Notes: generated by a model from the sequence alone, not told the origin. A stretch of DNA of 64,000 nt from Owenia fusiformis (GCA_903813345.2 CAIIXF020000003.1:26985248-27049247); one strand, 5' to 3'. Shown: positions 46,631-59,455, counted from the first letter of the stretch. Numbers and translations are program-made.

Positions 46631-47725
46631 CAGGGCGTTCAGTAAGTAAAGCTAATTTTGCTCTCAAACTTTTATTTCTTGTCTATCATTGTTCAAATTT
46701 TCGGTGGAGAAGCATCAGACACTTTTCTAACTATCCTGAAAAAATTATCAAGATATAATGAATAACAGCAAAATGGTGGTTGTCATAGTAACGCGAATAC
46801 GGGTTCTGCGGAGCAATTTTATAAGTTCACAGCATAGTAGATTTTGTTAACGTTAGTTTCTGTCCTGTCTATATTTCAACCATAGTTCTGTGGCTACTCC
46901 ACATTTCTACTTTCAAGTTAGCATTCTATTTCATGTTCAAAGTTCCCCTTAGCTTTCACACACAGCTGATGTCGTTCTATCCACTTCTGATATCGTTCTA
47001 TCCACTTCTGATATATCCTGTGGAAGTCATCTGGAAAGTTCTTTGTCAGCGAACGTTGAACGGCATTCTGAAGCTCATGGATATTTGCGTGGATCTTACC
47101 ACGCAGATCATTTTTCAAACATGAAAATACCCCAAAATCGCACGGTGCCTTGTCAGGAGAATACGCTGACTGGCCTTGAACCTCCATCTCCAGCGTTTTC
47201 TGGATAGTATCCTGCACCATTTGCGACCTATGCAACACATTGTATCTGATGCTACTTCTCAATTGTTGTTTCATTTCATTGTTCATTTTGCTTCCATTGG
47301 CAATCCTGGCAGCCATGATTTTGATGATGTCATGGAGCAGTGTCTGATGGATCATTCTGGATCATTCCATCTGTTGTATCATCTGTCTGTGATGTCATAG
47401 ACTACTGTTGCCATGGTATCATATTTGTGTATGTCGTTGTTATGTTTGTCGTGACTTTCAGCCATAGCAAAGAAAGACATATGCAGCATTAATCTTAATC
47501 AATTTCATTGCATTATAACATTTTTATTAAAGTAAGAAATTGCTCCGCAGAACCCGTATTCACGTTACTATGACAACCATTGTTTTGCTATTATTCATCA
47601 TATCTTATTTAATTTTTCAGGGTAGTAAGAAAAATGTCGAATGCTTCTTCACTGAAAATTTGAAAGATAAGTGACAAAAAATAAATGTTTGAGAGCAAAA
47701 TTAGCTTTACTTACTGAACGCCCTG
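46631..47725 (-). mobile_element. Mariner-family element with transposase remnant
   Basis: TIRs CAGGGCGTTCAGTAAGTAAA, flanked by TA at 46629-46630 and 47726-47727. Inverted similarity extends about 200 bp, to TTGCTCCGCAGAACCCGTA. The length of about 1.1 kb is close to a full mariner, but only the C-terminal half of a transposase is readable. Confidence 0.93.
46918..47355 (-). pseudogene. Mariner transposase, C-terminal half
   Basis: A 145-codon minus-strand frame reads SAYSPDKAPCDFGVFSCLK, then LRGKIHANIHELQNAVQ and a tail WIERHQLCVKAKGNFEHE. This matches PPYSPDLAPCDFWLFPxLK...LRG..F....EL..AV......FxxxxxxWxxRxxKCVxxxGxYFE of mariner DDD transposases, where the Asp of CDF is the third catalytic residue. 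The N-terminal HTH region and first two catalytic blocks are missing. A 21-bp tandem duplication repeats YQKWIER. Not functional as it stands. Confidence 0.92.
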
Positions 47726-47727
47726 TA

Positions 47728-48581
47728 TATTCATTTTACGAGTGCAATAAATTGAGTTATGAAACAACTATTTCTCTTGCCTGTGATAAAACGTTATAAA
47801 ATATATTCTAATTGATAGAGTATTATATGTTATTGAAATATGACATGATATGTCGATCTAATCTTCTTTGGGTCGATAAATCATAATTATTATTGTATAA
47901 ATGTTGAACACATGTAAAATATTTCATATTTCTTATTCCAGGCCTGTGTGCCCTGTGTGACCTGTGTGACCTGTGTGCTTACTGCCTGTGTAAAGCAGTC
48001 AGTCTGTAAAATTTATATTTGATAAAACATATTTTTATACTATTTTGATATTGAAAACAAATTGATTTATTGATATTTTAAATCTTATTTTGTGATTATT
48101 GGTTCAAGAGACTCTATGAAGCTATAATTGTAATCGACCCACATACACTCGCCCACTATCCTTCATATATTTCACATCTAATCACAGTAATCAGTAATTG
48201 TGAAATTAAAATGCATGTCTATTAGATGTTGTAATATAAATACGTCGGACTGATTTTTAGGCAACAGATAGTAGAACGCACACTTACACAGTGTTTAATT
48301 GGTTTTGCCCTTTCGCTTTTCTAAATCGACTCACGATGCCTTGTCTCAGTCGGAACTTAATGTAAAGATAAAGATTTAAACGTTTTTTTTTCAGTTCAAG
48401 AGATATAAAAAAAATTAACAGAATTTGATACTATTCAATTTGTTTATTGTTTTTTAATGTTAGACATAATTCTGTTTATGTTGTTTTGGTTTTGATTTTT
48501 GCAAGGGATGACTTGAACGGGGTTCATTAATGCATCATTAGAAACTCCTAAAATTAACCTAAGTAATTTCAAGTTTAGGAC
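47728..48581. other. No gene; short CCTGTGTGA repeat at 47941-47990
   Basis: A cluster of about five near-copies of CCTGTGTG(A/C) lies at 47941-47990. Otherwise there is AT-rich sequence without recognisable features. Confidence 0.6.
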
Positions 48582-48588
48582 CCGGAGC

Positions 48589-50698
48589 CACTGGGGAGTA
48601 TCGTGATGCAACAACACCGTGTTGTTGCATCAAGATGGCCAGACTTCCGGTGATAGATTTTCGTACGATATTTTGTTTCCCCAATTAAACCCATTTCTAG
48701 GACGAGTTGCTCAATAACTTTACACGTGCAGTTAGCGCACGATCTATATTTAAAGAAACTGTCATTAGTATACATGTACCATCAGCAAGAAGCAATCAAT
48801 TCACGGTTTTAGTTCCTCACTATTGATGCAACAACACCAAACCGAAGATGCAACAACACTCCTCTAGATTTGAGCAATGATGCAGCAACACCAATTAATA
48901 GTATAATTTCAGAAAACCGTAAATCTCGAGAGGAACAATTTTTTAAATGCTACTATTGCAACACCGTTTCCCATTAGCCTACCCATATTTGCGTTCTTCT
49001 CAAGGCATTCAAAATACACGTCCTGCGGGCGAAGATCCTTTATATGTATTTTCAAAAATTTATACTTTTACATATTATAATGTACTGGACGTTGTTCTAT
49101 AACATAGTTCAATGGCCTTTAACATGGTAACCCAATCTATTTTCATAAACCACTGTTCTATAGCTTGATGACCCTGACTCCAGTTAGTATCATTCAAAAT
49201 GGTGGACAAACATCTTTCGTTCTCGGTAAACATAATGAGCTATTGGATATTATCTGTCATCCATCTGTGGAACAGTGATAAACTAGTAGATGCACGTTAC
49301 CACTGTTTATCAAATTATAACTAAAACAGTTTAACTGTGACATTCGTGAGCTTATGTTGATGGATGATTGCTTCATCTATGATATAATATGATATGATTC
49401 TTTATTTCCTCCAATTTGGAGAGCCAGCGTGTAAAAACGTCTAATTGACTTTATTAAAGAGGCCGTTTAGTTACACGTTTAATGGAAATCTTGCACGACG
49501 CACATGTAGAATTATTGCTCTCTTTGGATTCCTTCTCTCCGACTGAGTAAAAAGGTAAACAAAAGTGATAAGATTTAGGGCTCAAAAAGGTAAATTGATA
49601 GGGGCACAGTTATCCCAGGTATCCCGGGCCCTCGGGAAATATCATATTGTCTCTCGGAATAAAACCAATATTGAATCCCTCTCAGTAAATAACCGTTATA
49701 TAATAGCATTGTATAACTGCATGCAATATCATTAAACCAACACTTATCCTATACAACTCTTGAGAACGATGTATAACTCCTGGATAGCGTAAACTCCTGA
49801 GCAGCGTATACAACTCTTCAACTTGATATATGACATCATACTTTGGGTGGGATAACAAAGGATATACAATATACAATTGTAGACCTCTCTTGAGGTCAAC
49901 TGGCAAAATTGTATACCGATACTTTAATCCTTGAAAGTTCGGAGGTCGAGGTCAACAGAACTCTCAGGGTTTACTGTTGAGGTATACACTTTGGCCAATA
50001 CAATACATTTTGTTGCCCGCTCATCAACCAATCTGTATTGAGTATTTCAATTGAGGTACTAACAACACAAAATGACTGATATCTGTTGTCTTTCCAAAAT
50101 TATATTAGTTATTTGTAAGCAATTTCCATACGGTAAATCAAGGGCATTTAATTTAGAAAATGTATAATCTTTATTTTTCAGATACAATATCAATGAGATT
50201 GCCTCCCGGGGATTCTGTACTTTATTTAGTTTGCCTTGTATTATATCCTTTTAACTTTGATATAGACAAAGAAACCAAACAAAATACGTTTCGTTCATGG
50301 ACCACTGACTTACGCGTTTTATTCATGTCCCGACCTACACCTGTAAACAGAACATAAAACAGTTTCTCTTGTTGTTCAATGATACATTATATTGGCGTTT
50401 TTGCATCAGCACATTGGTGTTGTTGCATCATCGATAAGAAACAGTGTGGTGTTGTTGCATCAATAGTGAGGAATTAAAACCACGAATTTATCGCTTCTTG
50501 ATGATGCTACATGTATACCAATGACAGTTTTTTAAAATATAGATCATGTGCTAACTGCATGTGTATGATTATTGAGCAACTCGTCCTAGAAATGGGTGTA
50601 AATTGGGAAAACAAAACATCGTACGAAAATCTATCACCGGAAGTCTGGCCATCTTGATGCAACAACACGGTGTTGTTGCATCACGATACCCCCCAGTG
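48589..50698. mobile_element. TIR element family A, complete copy A2
   Basis: TIRs of over 100 bp start CACTGGGGAGTATCG (left) and CACTGGGGGGTATCG (right, read inward). A 7-bp direct repeat CCGGAGC flanks it at 48582-48588 and 50699-50705. Terminal regions carry GATGCAACAACACC or its complement about nine times (for example 48606, 48827, 48847, 48880, 50414, 50447, 50656), including a perfect head-to-head pair within each TIR. Bases about 49245-49487 are absent from A1 and look like a secondary insertion. No transposase frame was recognised. Confidence 0.9.
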
Positions 50699-51016
50699 CC
50701 GGAGCACAAGGGCTTGGGAAAATTTATTCAATTATTTCAGTTGTGTTATAAATGGGATAAAGGGAGATTGAAATCATATTTAATAGATTCTACGCCATTT
50801 GTCTTCAATATTTTTATCTACCATATTCTAAAATTCCAGTCCATACTCTCTCCAAAATAGGTATAAACCTGGAACAATATCCAGTGGATATATTGGTATC
50901 CTGATTGCAAACCCATGCGTATGATTAATTACAATGTTCAACATTAATATTTACAAAACTAAATTCACCTAACTATTTTTAAACCACATGATTGTATTTT
51001 CAAATGTTGATAATAT

Positions 51017-52499
51017 CACGCCTTACCATCGCGTAAGCAGGCGTCACCGTACAGCGTCAAAAAATAACGGAGTACAGTTTTCTGTACGGTAACGCAAATT
51101 AACTGCTTTGAAGCAACAACTATGACAAGGGTTTAAAAAATTAATTTGATGAAAACTTATACGATTTCATGTGAAATAAAAACAGCATTCTCTTAGAAAT
51201 GGTTTTAACTTTCTGATTATGATAAACGTTTTACGAGCACTGTTCGGATTTTTTCTGAGTGAATCGGCCCACATAATCAACCAGAGTGAAAAAAGGTTGT
51301 TTTTTCACATTTTGTTTGGTTATTGTTTTCCCTACCGTCTGAGAGTATGGATTATTTTTATGAGAATATGTATTTGTTACTTACACATTTTAGAACAGGC
51401 GAAGATTCAGCAAACAACCATTTATTATGTATATTTAAAAAATATCAAATTTGTACGGTGGCGCACCAGCTGTACGGTGACGCTATGCTTTGATGAACTA
51501 AATGAGACTAAGATTGTATGAAATGGAAACTCTTGAGTATGATCATTTGTTCATATATAGTGCATGGGCGCTACAGTTCAACGATATCTTCCACAGCTTA
51601 ATGGAAGGTTACTGGAAATGTATGATACGGTAAAGATCATGAAACCAAAAACTCTCTTGTTGCCATGTTATTGATGTTTTAAAACAAGGGATGTCACAAG
51701 TAAATCTCATCTTGCACCTGGACTTTTTAGGATGAAAGATGCAATATCTTGCATGGGGTAAAGATGGCTGTGTAGGCTATCTTTGTTAGTCATATGAGAA
51801 AAGCCTGTTTAGTTCAAATGATACCAAAGCATTACGTCAACTTTCAAATAGCTAATTCCATGAAAACTAAAAATATCGAAATTAATACTTCCTGTCCGCC
51901 ATCTTAAATGCGAAGGTGACGGCTGTAACCTTCGCTTGATACTTACCAGTGATAATGTACATGTAGATCTGACGCTTCTTTACCTCTTGTTCGAACAGTA
52001 AGCTTAGAGCACTTCATAAAATCTGAGGAAGCGTCACCGTACAGCTGATGCGTCACCGTACAGTTCTGATCTTTTTTAAATAAATACACTGAATTATTAT
52101 TTGCCGAATATTCATCTGTTCTAAAATGTGTAGATAACAAATACATATTCTCATAAAAATAATCCATACTCTCAGACAACAGGGAAAGTAATAACCAAAC
52201 GAAAAGTGAAAAAAATACCATTTTTCTCTCGAGTCGATTATGTGGGCCGATCCAGTCAGAAAAAATCCGAGCAGTGCTCGAAAAACTTTTATCATAATTA
52301 GAAAGTTAAAACCATTCCTAAGAGAATGCTGTTTTCATTACACCCGAAATCGTATTTATTTTCATCTAATTAATCTTTTTAAAACCCTCATTATAGTTTT
52401 TGCTTCAACTCAGTTAATTTTCGTCACCGTACAGAAAACTGTACTACTGTATTTTTTGACGCTGTACGGTGACGCCTGCTTACGCGATGGTTAGGCGTG
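51017..52499. mobile_element. Palindromic element E with CAC ends and 14-bp motif repeats
   Basis: Arms of about 475 bp (51017-51486 and 52024-52499) are inverted copies starting CACGCCTTACCATCGCG. A 5-bp duplication AATAT flanks it (51012-51016 and 52500-52504). The motif GCGTCACCGTACAG or its complement occurs eight times, four per arm, at about 51041, 51085, 51458, 51470, 52031, 52050, 52423 and 52463. Frames in the two arms (100 and 80 codons) mirror each other and show no domain. The CAC terminus and 5-bp duplication resemble D1 and fit a Transib/RAG-like element; this class is inferred. Confidence 0.9.
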
Positions 52500-52504
52500 A
52501 ATAT

Positions 52505-53714
52505 TTCCGAATAAAAAGTTGAGCAAATGGAGTAAGTCAAAACCAAATAGCACGATTAATAAATATTGGTTAACTACGTATTTATTAGGTAAATATTTTG
52601 TGATGGGTACTATGAATAGGCAGACTTGGAAATACCATTATTTATCTCAAAACTGCCGTTTTGAACGGTTCTAGCTGCATTATGAACTGTTCGCCGAACT
52701 CCTCTAATAAACTTCTCAATTCGGCACCCCTAGCAGCAATTAGATCAACGAATAAGAAGATTTAGTGGTTGAATCGAATATTTCGGACTTCTATTAAAAA
52801 CCGGGCGAAGTTAAGACTTGAGAAACAATCGCGCGAATAAATTATCACTATCACTGGTTGATTATGATCGCACAACTGTAAAATCATTCGCGCGGTTCTG
52901 GCGGCGATACCGCGTCATACAAAACGTTGACTTTATCACGTTGGTGGCGCGCCTTTTTTAATAGATCTCATATATAGGGCAAGTAGTAACAGCGCTTGAC
53001 CAATCAGAAAGTTAGCGGGCGCGGGCTTTTGAAAAGTTATATTAGCCGGAATGGCCCGCTGTATTGTGAACGGTTTACCCTATACATCATCATAGATATG
53101 GTATAAGACGTCGTATTTCTCTATTATTGTAAAAGTCTTATATGACGTATATGACGTGTTAAATGTCAGATGTTTTTGGATTGTATCTGCTCCAGTGAGT
53201 TTGCGTTTAATTATGAAACGCTCATCACAAGAGACCTCGAAACAAACATTATCCTCTTTGTGACAAGAGGAAAAATGTTTCGCAATATGTTATGCCTTAC
53301 GGCAAAGTAAAGATACATTTCTGGGACGACTTTTATGCATCTTAAGATTTAAGAAAAACAATTAATTCACAAAAATACAGTTGAATAACATACTGGAAAA
53401 CATATCCACATATAACACGATGACACGCAGTTTAAATAACAGTTAACTGTTTTTTGTTACTTATCAATGTAACATTTTCGAAGGGAAACTTACAACATGC
53501 TCCCTGTACGTTGATAGATTTACTGAAATGTATCGTGTATTGCATTTGAGTTTTGCTTCAATGCTCCCTCTATTATCTATCTTTGCATATAGTGTTTTTT
53601 TGCCAACAATATTAAACAAAGTGCCTGATGAATCAATTCTATGTCTGGTAGAACACTAGAAATAACTGTAAAATGTATTTTACGCTCAGAAATATGGAAT
53701 GAAACCCACGTCCT
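52505..53714. other. No gene recognised
   Basis: Bases about 52882-52915 are an inverted copy of 27147-27180. A TTTTTTAATAGATCTC segment near 52950 recurs near 62612. The frame at 53641-53826 overlaps the inverted repeat paired with the zinc-finger gene promoter region and is not considered coding. Confidence 0.4.
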
Positions 53715-53805
53715 CCATTTGCAACTTACACGGGATACCAGAGTATCCGCGTATATTGAGTATGACCGGTTCTTAGGCTACGAATATGACCTGTTTTGGA
53801 AAGTC
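53715..53805 (+). repeat. Inverted repeat partner of 55419-55510
   Basis: About 85 bp around AGAGTATCCGCGTATATTGA and GTATGACCGGTTCT match the reverse complement of 55419-55510. The pair brackets the zinc-finger gene at about 1.7 kb spacing. It could be TIR remnants of an element carrying the gene or a local inverted duplication of its first exon. Confidence 0.7.
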
Positions 53806-54244
53806 ATGAGAGGCACAGCTGCTTAAAAATGGAAAATAAAGGTTAACTTCTATATTATCCTTTTTGAAATTGTGTTTGTTGAATATAGTTTATGCTGTAT
53901 TTAATAGTAATGTAACAAAAAAATGTTAAACATGAGCTATTTTAGCAATGTAACTGTTCATAATGGAATATCAATAAGAAAGTACAGATTTCTCGCCTTA
54001 GAGCCAAATCATTAATATCACAGTAGAAAAAAACAAATCCCAAACCTTTTTATGGCTAACCTGAACAAGATCTCCAAATCTCAGTTTATATGATCCCCCG
54101 TAGAGTGAGCAAGAGAAGGATTTATCTTTTCCCAGAGGATACGCTTGTGAAATGTCATGGAAACGAGTGTAACACGGCCCACTGATTGATGTGATCGGAA
54201 TGTTACCGGTGTAGAATACGAGTGTATATCATATATTATTATTA

Positions 54245-55510
54245 TCATATATTATGTACATCATAAACAGAGGTGTGCTTTCTGGACATATGCCTTGTAA
54301 GACTATTTTTGTGTGTGGTGTTAAATTCACACAACGCGCACAACAGTATCTTGCGTTTTGTGGCATCGGGATCGCTAGTACCAATCAGCTGTTGAACACC
54401 TTTAGGGGTAGACTGACAAACTTTATCCAGTTCATTTCTGTTTTCATCCAGGTACATAATATGCATTTCCTCTTCTGCGCCAACACTGATGACACTGAGG
54501 TCAAGCTCCTCAAAAAGAGGTGTTACTGATGCTGCCATCTAAAAAATGTTGTATTTTAAGTTTTTGTGTAGTTTCAGCAATTTGGTTACAGAGTAATATG
54601 TTTATATTTTCAAATACATGATAAACTTTTCTTTCCATACATTGTAATGTATTGGTATAAAACCTGTCTTATTATATTACTGAAATTCGATAAAAAATGT
54701 TCTAAAAGCATATTTTGCCATTACTTTCGCCAACATTCTGAAATCGGGTCAACTGATTTAACCACAAATCTACAAAAGGTCTGAAATGGGACAACATACT
54801 AGTAATTATAATCAAACAAGGCTATTGTTTTCGGTCTACGTTTAACTGAATTCTTTTGGAAAAATAGGCTCTTGACACTATAAGTCATCTACTCTTATTT
54901 AGTTCTTCCCACTTTATATTGGAGACCTACTGCAAGCGTCTGAAGAGCCTCAACATTCTGGTATTTCGAATTACCTTTTGCATCTGTCACCGCTAAAAGT
55001 CGTATCCAAACACCGGTTAAATGCCGATCCAAGACATTTCACAACCGTATTCTCCAATAATGGGGCACCAGTGACATTCGTATTCTCAAAAATTCAAAGA
55101 TGTATCATATTTGGACAGAGCAGGCTAAATTATTTAAAATATTCATGACTAATTCGTAGATCTAGCTATATATTATACATTAGATGTGTCATCCTCTTCG
55201 GAGTTGCGTTGTGTTACACAAAAACTGATCAAAGATGCTGGAAACTAGGATTTTACGGCTTCAATCTAATATTAATACGTTTTCTCTTGATTAAGGCCCC
55301 TTGTGATATGCCTGGCATTATAAGTATACCAAGTATCATTCATTGACCAAGTAGGATAAAAAGAAAACGTTCGAAAGTGTTCATAAAAACCAAGTACTCA
55401 CCTCGTCTGTTTATAGGAACAGAAATACGGTCACACTCGTAAGCTTAGAACCGGTCATACTCAATATACGCGGATACTCTAGTTACCCGTGAACTTAGCT
55501 GTACCTTGTT
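54245..55510 (-). CDS. Small spliced C2H2 zinc-finger protein (coding exon 54245-54538)
   Basis: The coding exon encodes 97 residues. The ATG at 54538 directly follows a splice acceptor (ACATTTTTTAG on the minus strand). An excellent donor, CAGACGAG/GTGAGTACTT, lies at 55401/55402, giving an 863-bp intron and a non-coding first exon upstream of 55402. Residues 1-60 are acidic. One C2H2 finger sits at about residues 67-90: CALC, 12 residues, then HMSRKH (the family spacing). A second finger or other domain is absent, so it may bind nucleic acid only weakly or need partners. A nearby copy of the first-exon sequence lies inverted at 53715. Whether it is a host gene or an element-borne gene is unresolved. 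Confidence 0.6.
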
Positions 55511-55519
55511 TCCCTTTTA

Positions 55520-57073
55520 AGCGTGGTCACGTGGTAGGGTAGTGTGAATTCAGAATCAGATAGGCCAAACTGCCCTAATACGTCCCCGGGAATACGTCAC
55601 TTCCGCCGAATAGAAAAAAGGAGATTTAAAAAATGAATGTAGTCCCAACACAATTTGACGTCAATCATGACGAATCAGTAAGCTAGGATGAAGGTACATA
55701 GTAGATGTTTGGCCCCTATTGAGTTTAGTGTCAAAATTTAGCTTAGACATAGCTTTATAGCCTCAGATAGGTCAGTGAGGCCACATAAATCCATTACTCG
55801 AGATAAAAAGTCAGGCGTTTGCCCTTTTGCCTATTGACTAGTATGGTGGCGTGAATTAGGGCTGTTTTGCCATAGTTTCATGACAACAATATTTCTTCTG
55901 TTTGCAGTGACTAAATAAATAAAAAAGGTGTATTGTGTATGTCTAATATTGTACACAAGTGTAACATGCAGCAATTAATTGTGCGAGTGAAGATTTTTTT
56001 CAGCCTTAAAGAAAGAATTTACACCCAGTCGAAAAAACATTCTGGGGAGATTACTGTTAATAATTAGGAAACGTGTAATTGTACTCTAAAAGATAAATTA
56101 CAATCACTGATTAGCCTTATAGACTTATGTACTTACCCGCGATGTCTTGTTTTTCTCGTTGATACGTCCAGCTGGTACCAATGTATTTTATCTGTATTCG
56201 AATGCGTATGTCTTTATGTAGGCCCTGGGCAGAGAGGATTGGCTCCCAGAATGCAACATCGATATTCTGTCCCATATATGAAGATGTCGTGCCACAAAAT
56301 TTGAATTCCAACGGCCACCATTTTGTTCACTTCAACATTTGAATCGCGAATTTTTGTCTTATTGCCTGACGAAAAATTCCAAAACTCACAAGAAATGATC
56401 GAGATATTGGTTTGAATCTTTTTGACTTTTTATTTTGAATTTATAATCGGCTATTATTTCAGAAAATAACGACATTTCGGTGTTTTCATTGTTGGAAAAT
56501 ATCAACTTCGATTCTGGGAGCCAATCCTCCTTGGGCCCAGGGTGAACTCTGAACAGCCACTTAGCGTTCACAAAAAACGGAAATGTTAAATGTAGAACTC
56601 TCCTTACTTTTTGTATCATTGAGATGCATGTTTAGTTGACAAAGTTCGAATTAGAATTTCTCAAATCGCAGCCCATAGATTTTCAAAGAATTTCAGAGAA
56701 ATACAGCAAAGCATCTCAATTTTTGACTTGCTTTCATCTATCCCACACCATTTGAGACTGAATACTCTATCTTTCATGAGTACTAGTATCTGCAACTATT
56801 TTTGATGTTATGAGTATTGGCTATCATTTTTATCAATTTTTCTTCAGCATGTACTGTAATGACTTCAGTATGAATGAATGTCCCTTGGTGTTCTGGTCCT
56901 GGATTGTATGGTTCTCGATTTGATGGGGGAATGGATTCTTTTCACGTTAGATCATGGTTTTGGGATATATAGGGTCTACTTTTCTTATGACAGATTTACA
57001 CTTACAGTTTGCTTTTCTTGTTGGGTTTCTTTGAAGTTTTTAGTCACCCTTCCCTTTGGCATTTGCGCTTATA
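55520..57073. other. No gene; short inverted pair 56222-56265 / 56494-56543
   Basis: GAGGATTGGCTCCCAGAATG at 56230 pairs with the complement at about 56510-56535, with similarity extending to about 40 bp. Bases 56310-56405 match 6826-6925 (dispersed repeat). No recognised coding region. Confidence 0.5.
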
Positions 57074-58690
57074 CAGGGTGTTCCAAAAGTAACAGGACTG
57101 GTGCTGGAATTTTGTTAAATATGCTCCATTTGTCTTCAAAATTTTACATAATGTACTTTCAAATATTGTTAACAAAACTGCAAAGTTTCAACAATAATTA
57201 TGAAACTTATGTAGAGTTATGGTTGCTATGGTGACATGACATCACAATTCCCGGGGCAACATTCAACGCATCAAGTTACAGAAACTTCAAGCATTTTTTA
57301 CATCCCATTTGTTAAGTTGAAATGCAACAACTGATGGGAATGACATTTGCTTTACATCATTTGATATACCTCTGTGTCCTCTACTATGAAAAGTAGGCTC
57401 CTCCTTGGTCAGTATAAGTTAAGCACGCTGGAACCATGGGTCAAACACAATGAGAGTCATAAGCGAACCCATTTTAGGACACGTCATGCACCCCGCAGCT
57501 GGGTTGATAGGACAACTTGGAGGTCATTCTCATCTATGAGGGTTCTACTGCGCTGATTAGTATTCTAATCTCCATACAAGTAAAAATTAGATATTACATG
57601 ATAGGAGGAATATGGTGCATGGTCTTATACCTCAAGACCCAGCTCCTCTATAGCTACATTGGTCTTTAATGCTGACTTGCGGGTAGGCACGTTATCAAGG
57701 TGGATGATTGGCTTCAAATTGTGTCCTTTCAAACACCCAACCCTGAATTGTGAAGACTGTCATACAAAGTGATATTTGATGAAATTGAATAAATATTATA
57801 ATCATGAAATCACACTTGAATCCGAGTTGTAGAGCAACACCATTACAACTAAGCAACTAATAAAATAAACAAGAAATGTTGTATTGTAATAATATATTGG
57901 ATACTGTCTTTATTAAAGCAGATATGAAATGGTATTTTTAACCTAAAGGAATCAATATAATTTTTTGATAGATGTATTTGGACATGTTTTCTCATCAGTA
58001 GTGTGAAAACTATTTCACTCTAACGATCGTTATAGCTGCTTAATAAGCAATATTCGAATTGGTTGTGACGTTATTGGCCCCCACGTGATCTCTCACTGGT
58101 CCCAACGTGGCCCGTTTTGGTCCATTAGATCATGACGTCATAATGCCAAAATGTTTTGTTATTTGTTTACACAACAATCCTATGGTTGCCGTGACGTTGT
58201 GATTACTATGGAACCAATAAACCAAAGCTATATTTTGTATATGACGTTACTAATCACGTGGGGGCCAATTTGATTTATCAGTTAGTTTTATTTCGTTATC
58301 TATGACCGTTAGCAGTTACCTAACATTTATTTTATAATGGCTATCGCAAGAACTCTACGGTGGGCTTACAATGGAGAAAACCGCATTTTTGTAGCTGCAA
58401 GTTGAGAAAAGCTATTTCAGTTGTCCTTTAACTCAAAAATGTTAGATATCAGTAATTTTCATGTAAAAGTTGCCCCGGGTTTTGTGATGTCACGTTACTA
58501 TAGCAACCAATTCAATTCAATTTCAATTCTATTTCATTTAACCATAACTCTTTTCGCATTTTATTATTTTTCTTGAAACTTTCCAGTTTTAGCTGCAATA
58601 CTTCAAACTAGATTTTGTGAAAATTTAATGACGCTTGGTGCAGACTTGTCATAATACCAGCACCAGTCCTATTACTTTTGAATCACCCTG
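57074..58690. mobile_element. Tc1/mariner-type element G2 with inserted MITE
   Basis: The same family as G1: TIR CAGGGTGTTCCAAAAG at the left, flanked by TA at 57072-57073, and 58691-58692 TA at the right (right TIR carries a change). The interior follows G1 in order, including the decayed minus-strand transposase region at 57400-57740. Bases about 57914-58432 are absent from G1. The copy is decayed throughout. Confidence 0.88.
57914..58432. mobile_element. MITE inserted in G2
   Basis: Compared with G1, about 520 bp are added. Ends are similar inverted repeats: TTAAAGCAGATATGAAATGG at the left, and TTAAAGGACAACTGAAATAG read inward from the right. A further internal inverted pair, ATTGGCCCCCACGTGAT (about 58072) and ATCACGTGGGGGCCAAT (about 58253), makes a large hairpin. 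Class not assigned. Confidence 0.75.
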
Positions 58691-58692
58691 TA

Positions 58693-59221
58693 TATTCACC
58701 TCCATGTCAAAGAAATTTCAACAAAAATATCTCACGAATATCAAAAGTTCTGTTCTCTTACATAATACGAGTTCCAAAACGTCACCATATATTTGCACAT
58801 TGACCAATTCACCACTAGCAAGGTCATACATCCGCAGAAAATAATCTCAAATATTTTACTGTTATGATCACATGTTTCCCAGTTAGTCTACTCTCATATG
58901 CCAGCAAATGAGAGTATTCTATCCAAAGATGGTGCTGTAGTATACCATTTAAGTCCCCAAACAGGTTTCCAATAGAACTTCTTTCCTCATACCACGAGAT
59001 AAACAAACCGAGTTAGGATAGTTCACTCAAATCACTAAATACCCATCTCTTCCCAGAACCGAAAATATTAATACAAGGCTTTGTATAAAAAACCTCCTAC
59101 CTAATACCCACCTACCCTGCTACGTTGGACATGATACAGTCATTGAAGGGTTCAATTTTAAAGATTTTTAAATCTCAAAATAGCTCTAATTATTAATATT
59201 TCTACAATTCCGGCTTTATTT
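58693..59221. other. No gene recognised
   Basis: AT-rich sequence with frames of at most 69 codons and no recognisable domain or repeat. Confidence 0.4.
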
Positions 59222-59455
59222 TTTAACTAGACGGATGACAGATCCATAAATAGAGGCATATAGGTGCATTTTAATGTGTAATGACCCGCAGGCGCCCCAG
59301 AGGAATAACTAATTAACGACCGCGAGCACAGGTCCAACAAGCCAGATAGAGAAATTGAAAGAAAGTGTGCTAAATTCAATGCCCCGAGTGGGAATCGAAC
59401 CCAGCTGGGCCGTAGTAGCAACTTGGTATCAAGAGTCGTTACACTGGACAAACAG
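59222..59455 (-). mobile_element. tRNA-derived SINE, head abutting D2
   Basis: On the minus strand, GGTTCGATTCCCACTC at about 59390-59405 is a near-perfect tRNA B box with its T-loop context, preceded by tRNA-like sequence (AGTGTAACGACTCTTGATAC). A SINE body follows, ending in an A-rich tail (AGTTAAAAAATAAA at about 59222-59235). D2 begins at 59456, right at the expected 5-prime head, so the SINE head may be cut by the insertion. The SINE family was not identified. Confidence 0.72.

Noticed and set aside
51219-51521. 100-codon hydrophobic frame, mirrored at 52053-52295
   Set aside because: Explained by the palindromic arms of element E; no domain or start-site support.
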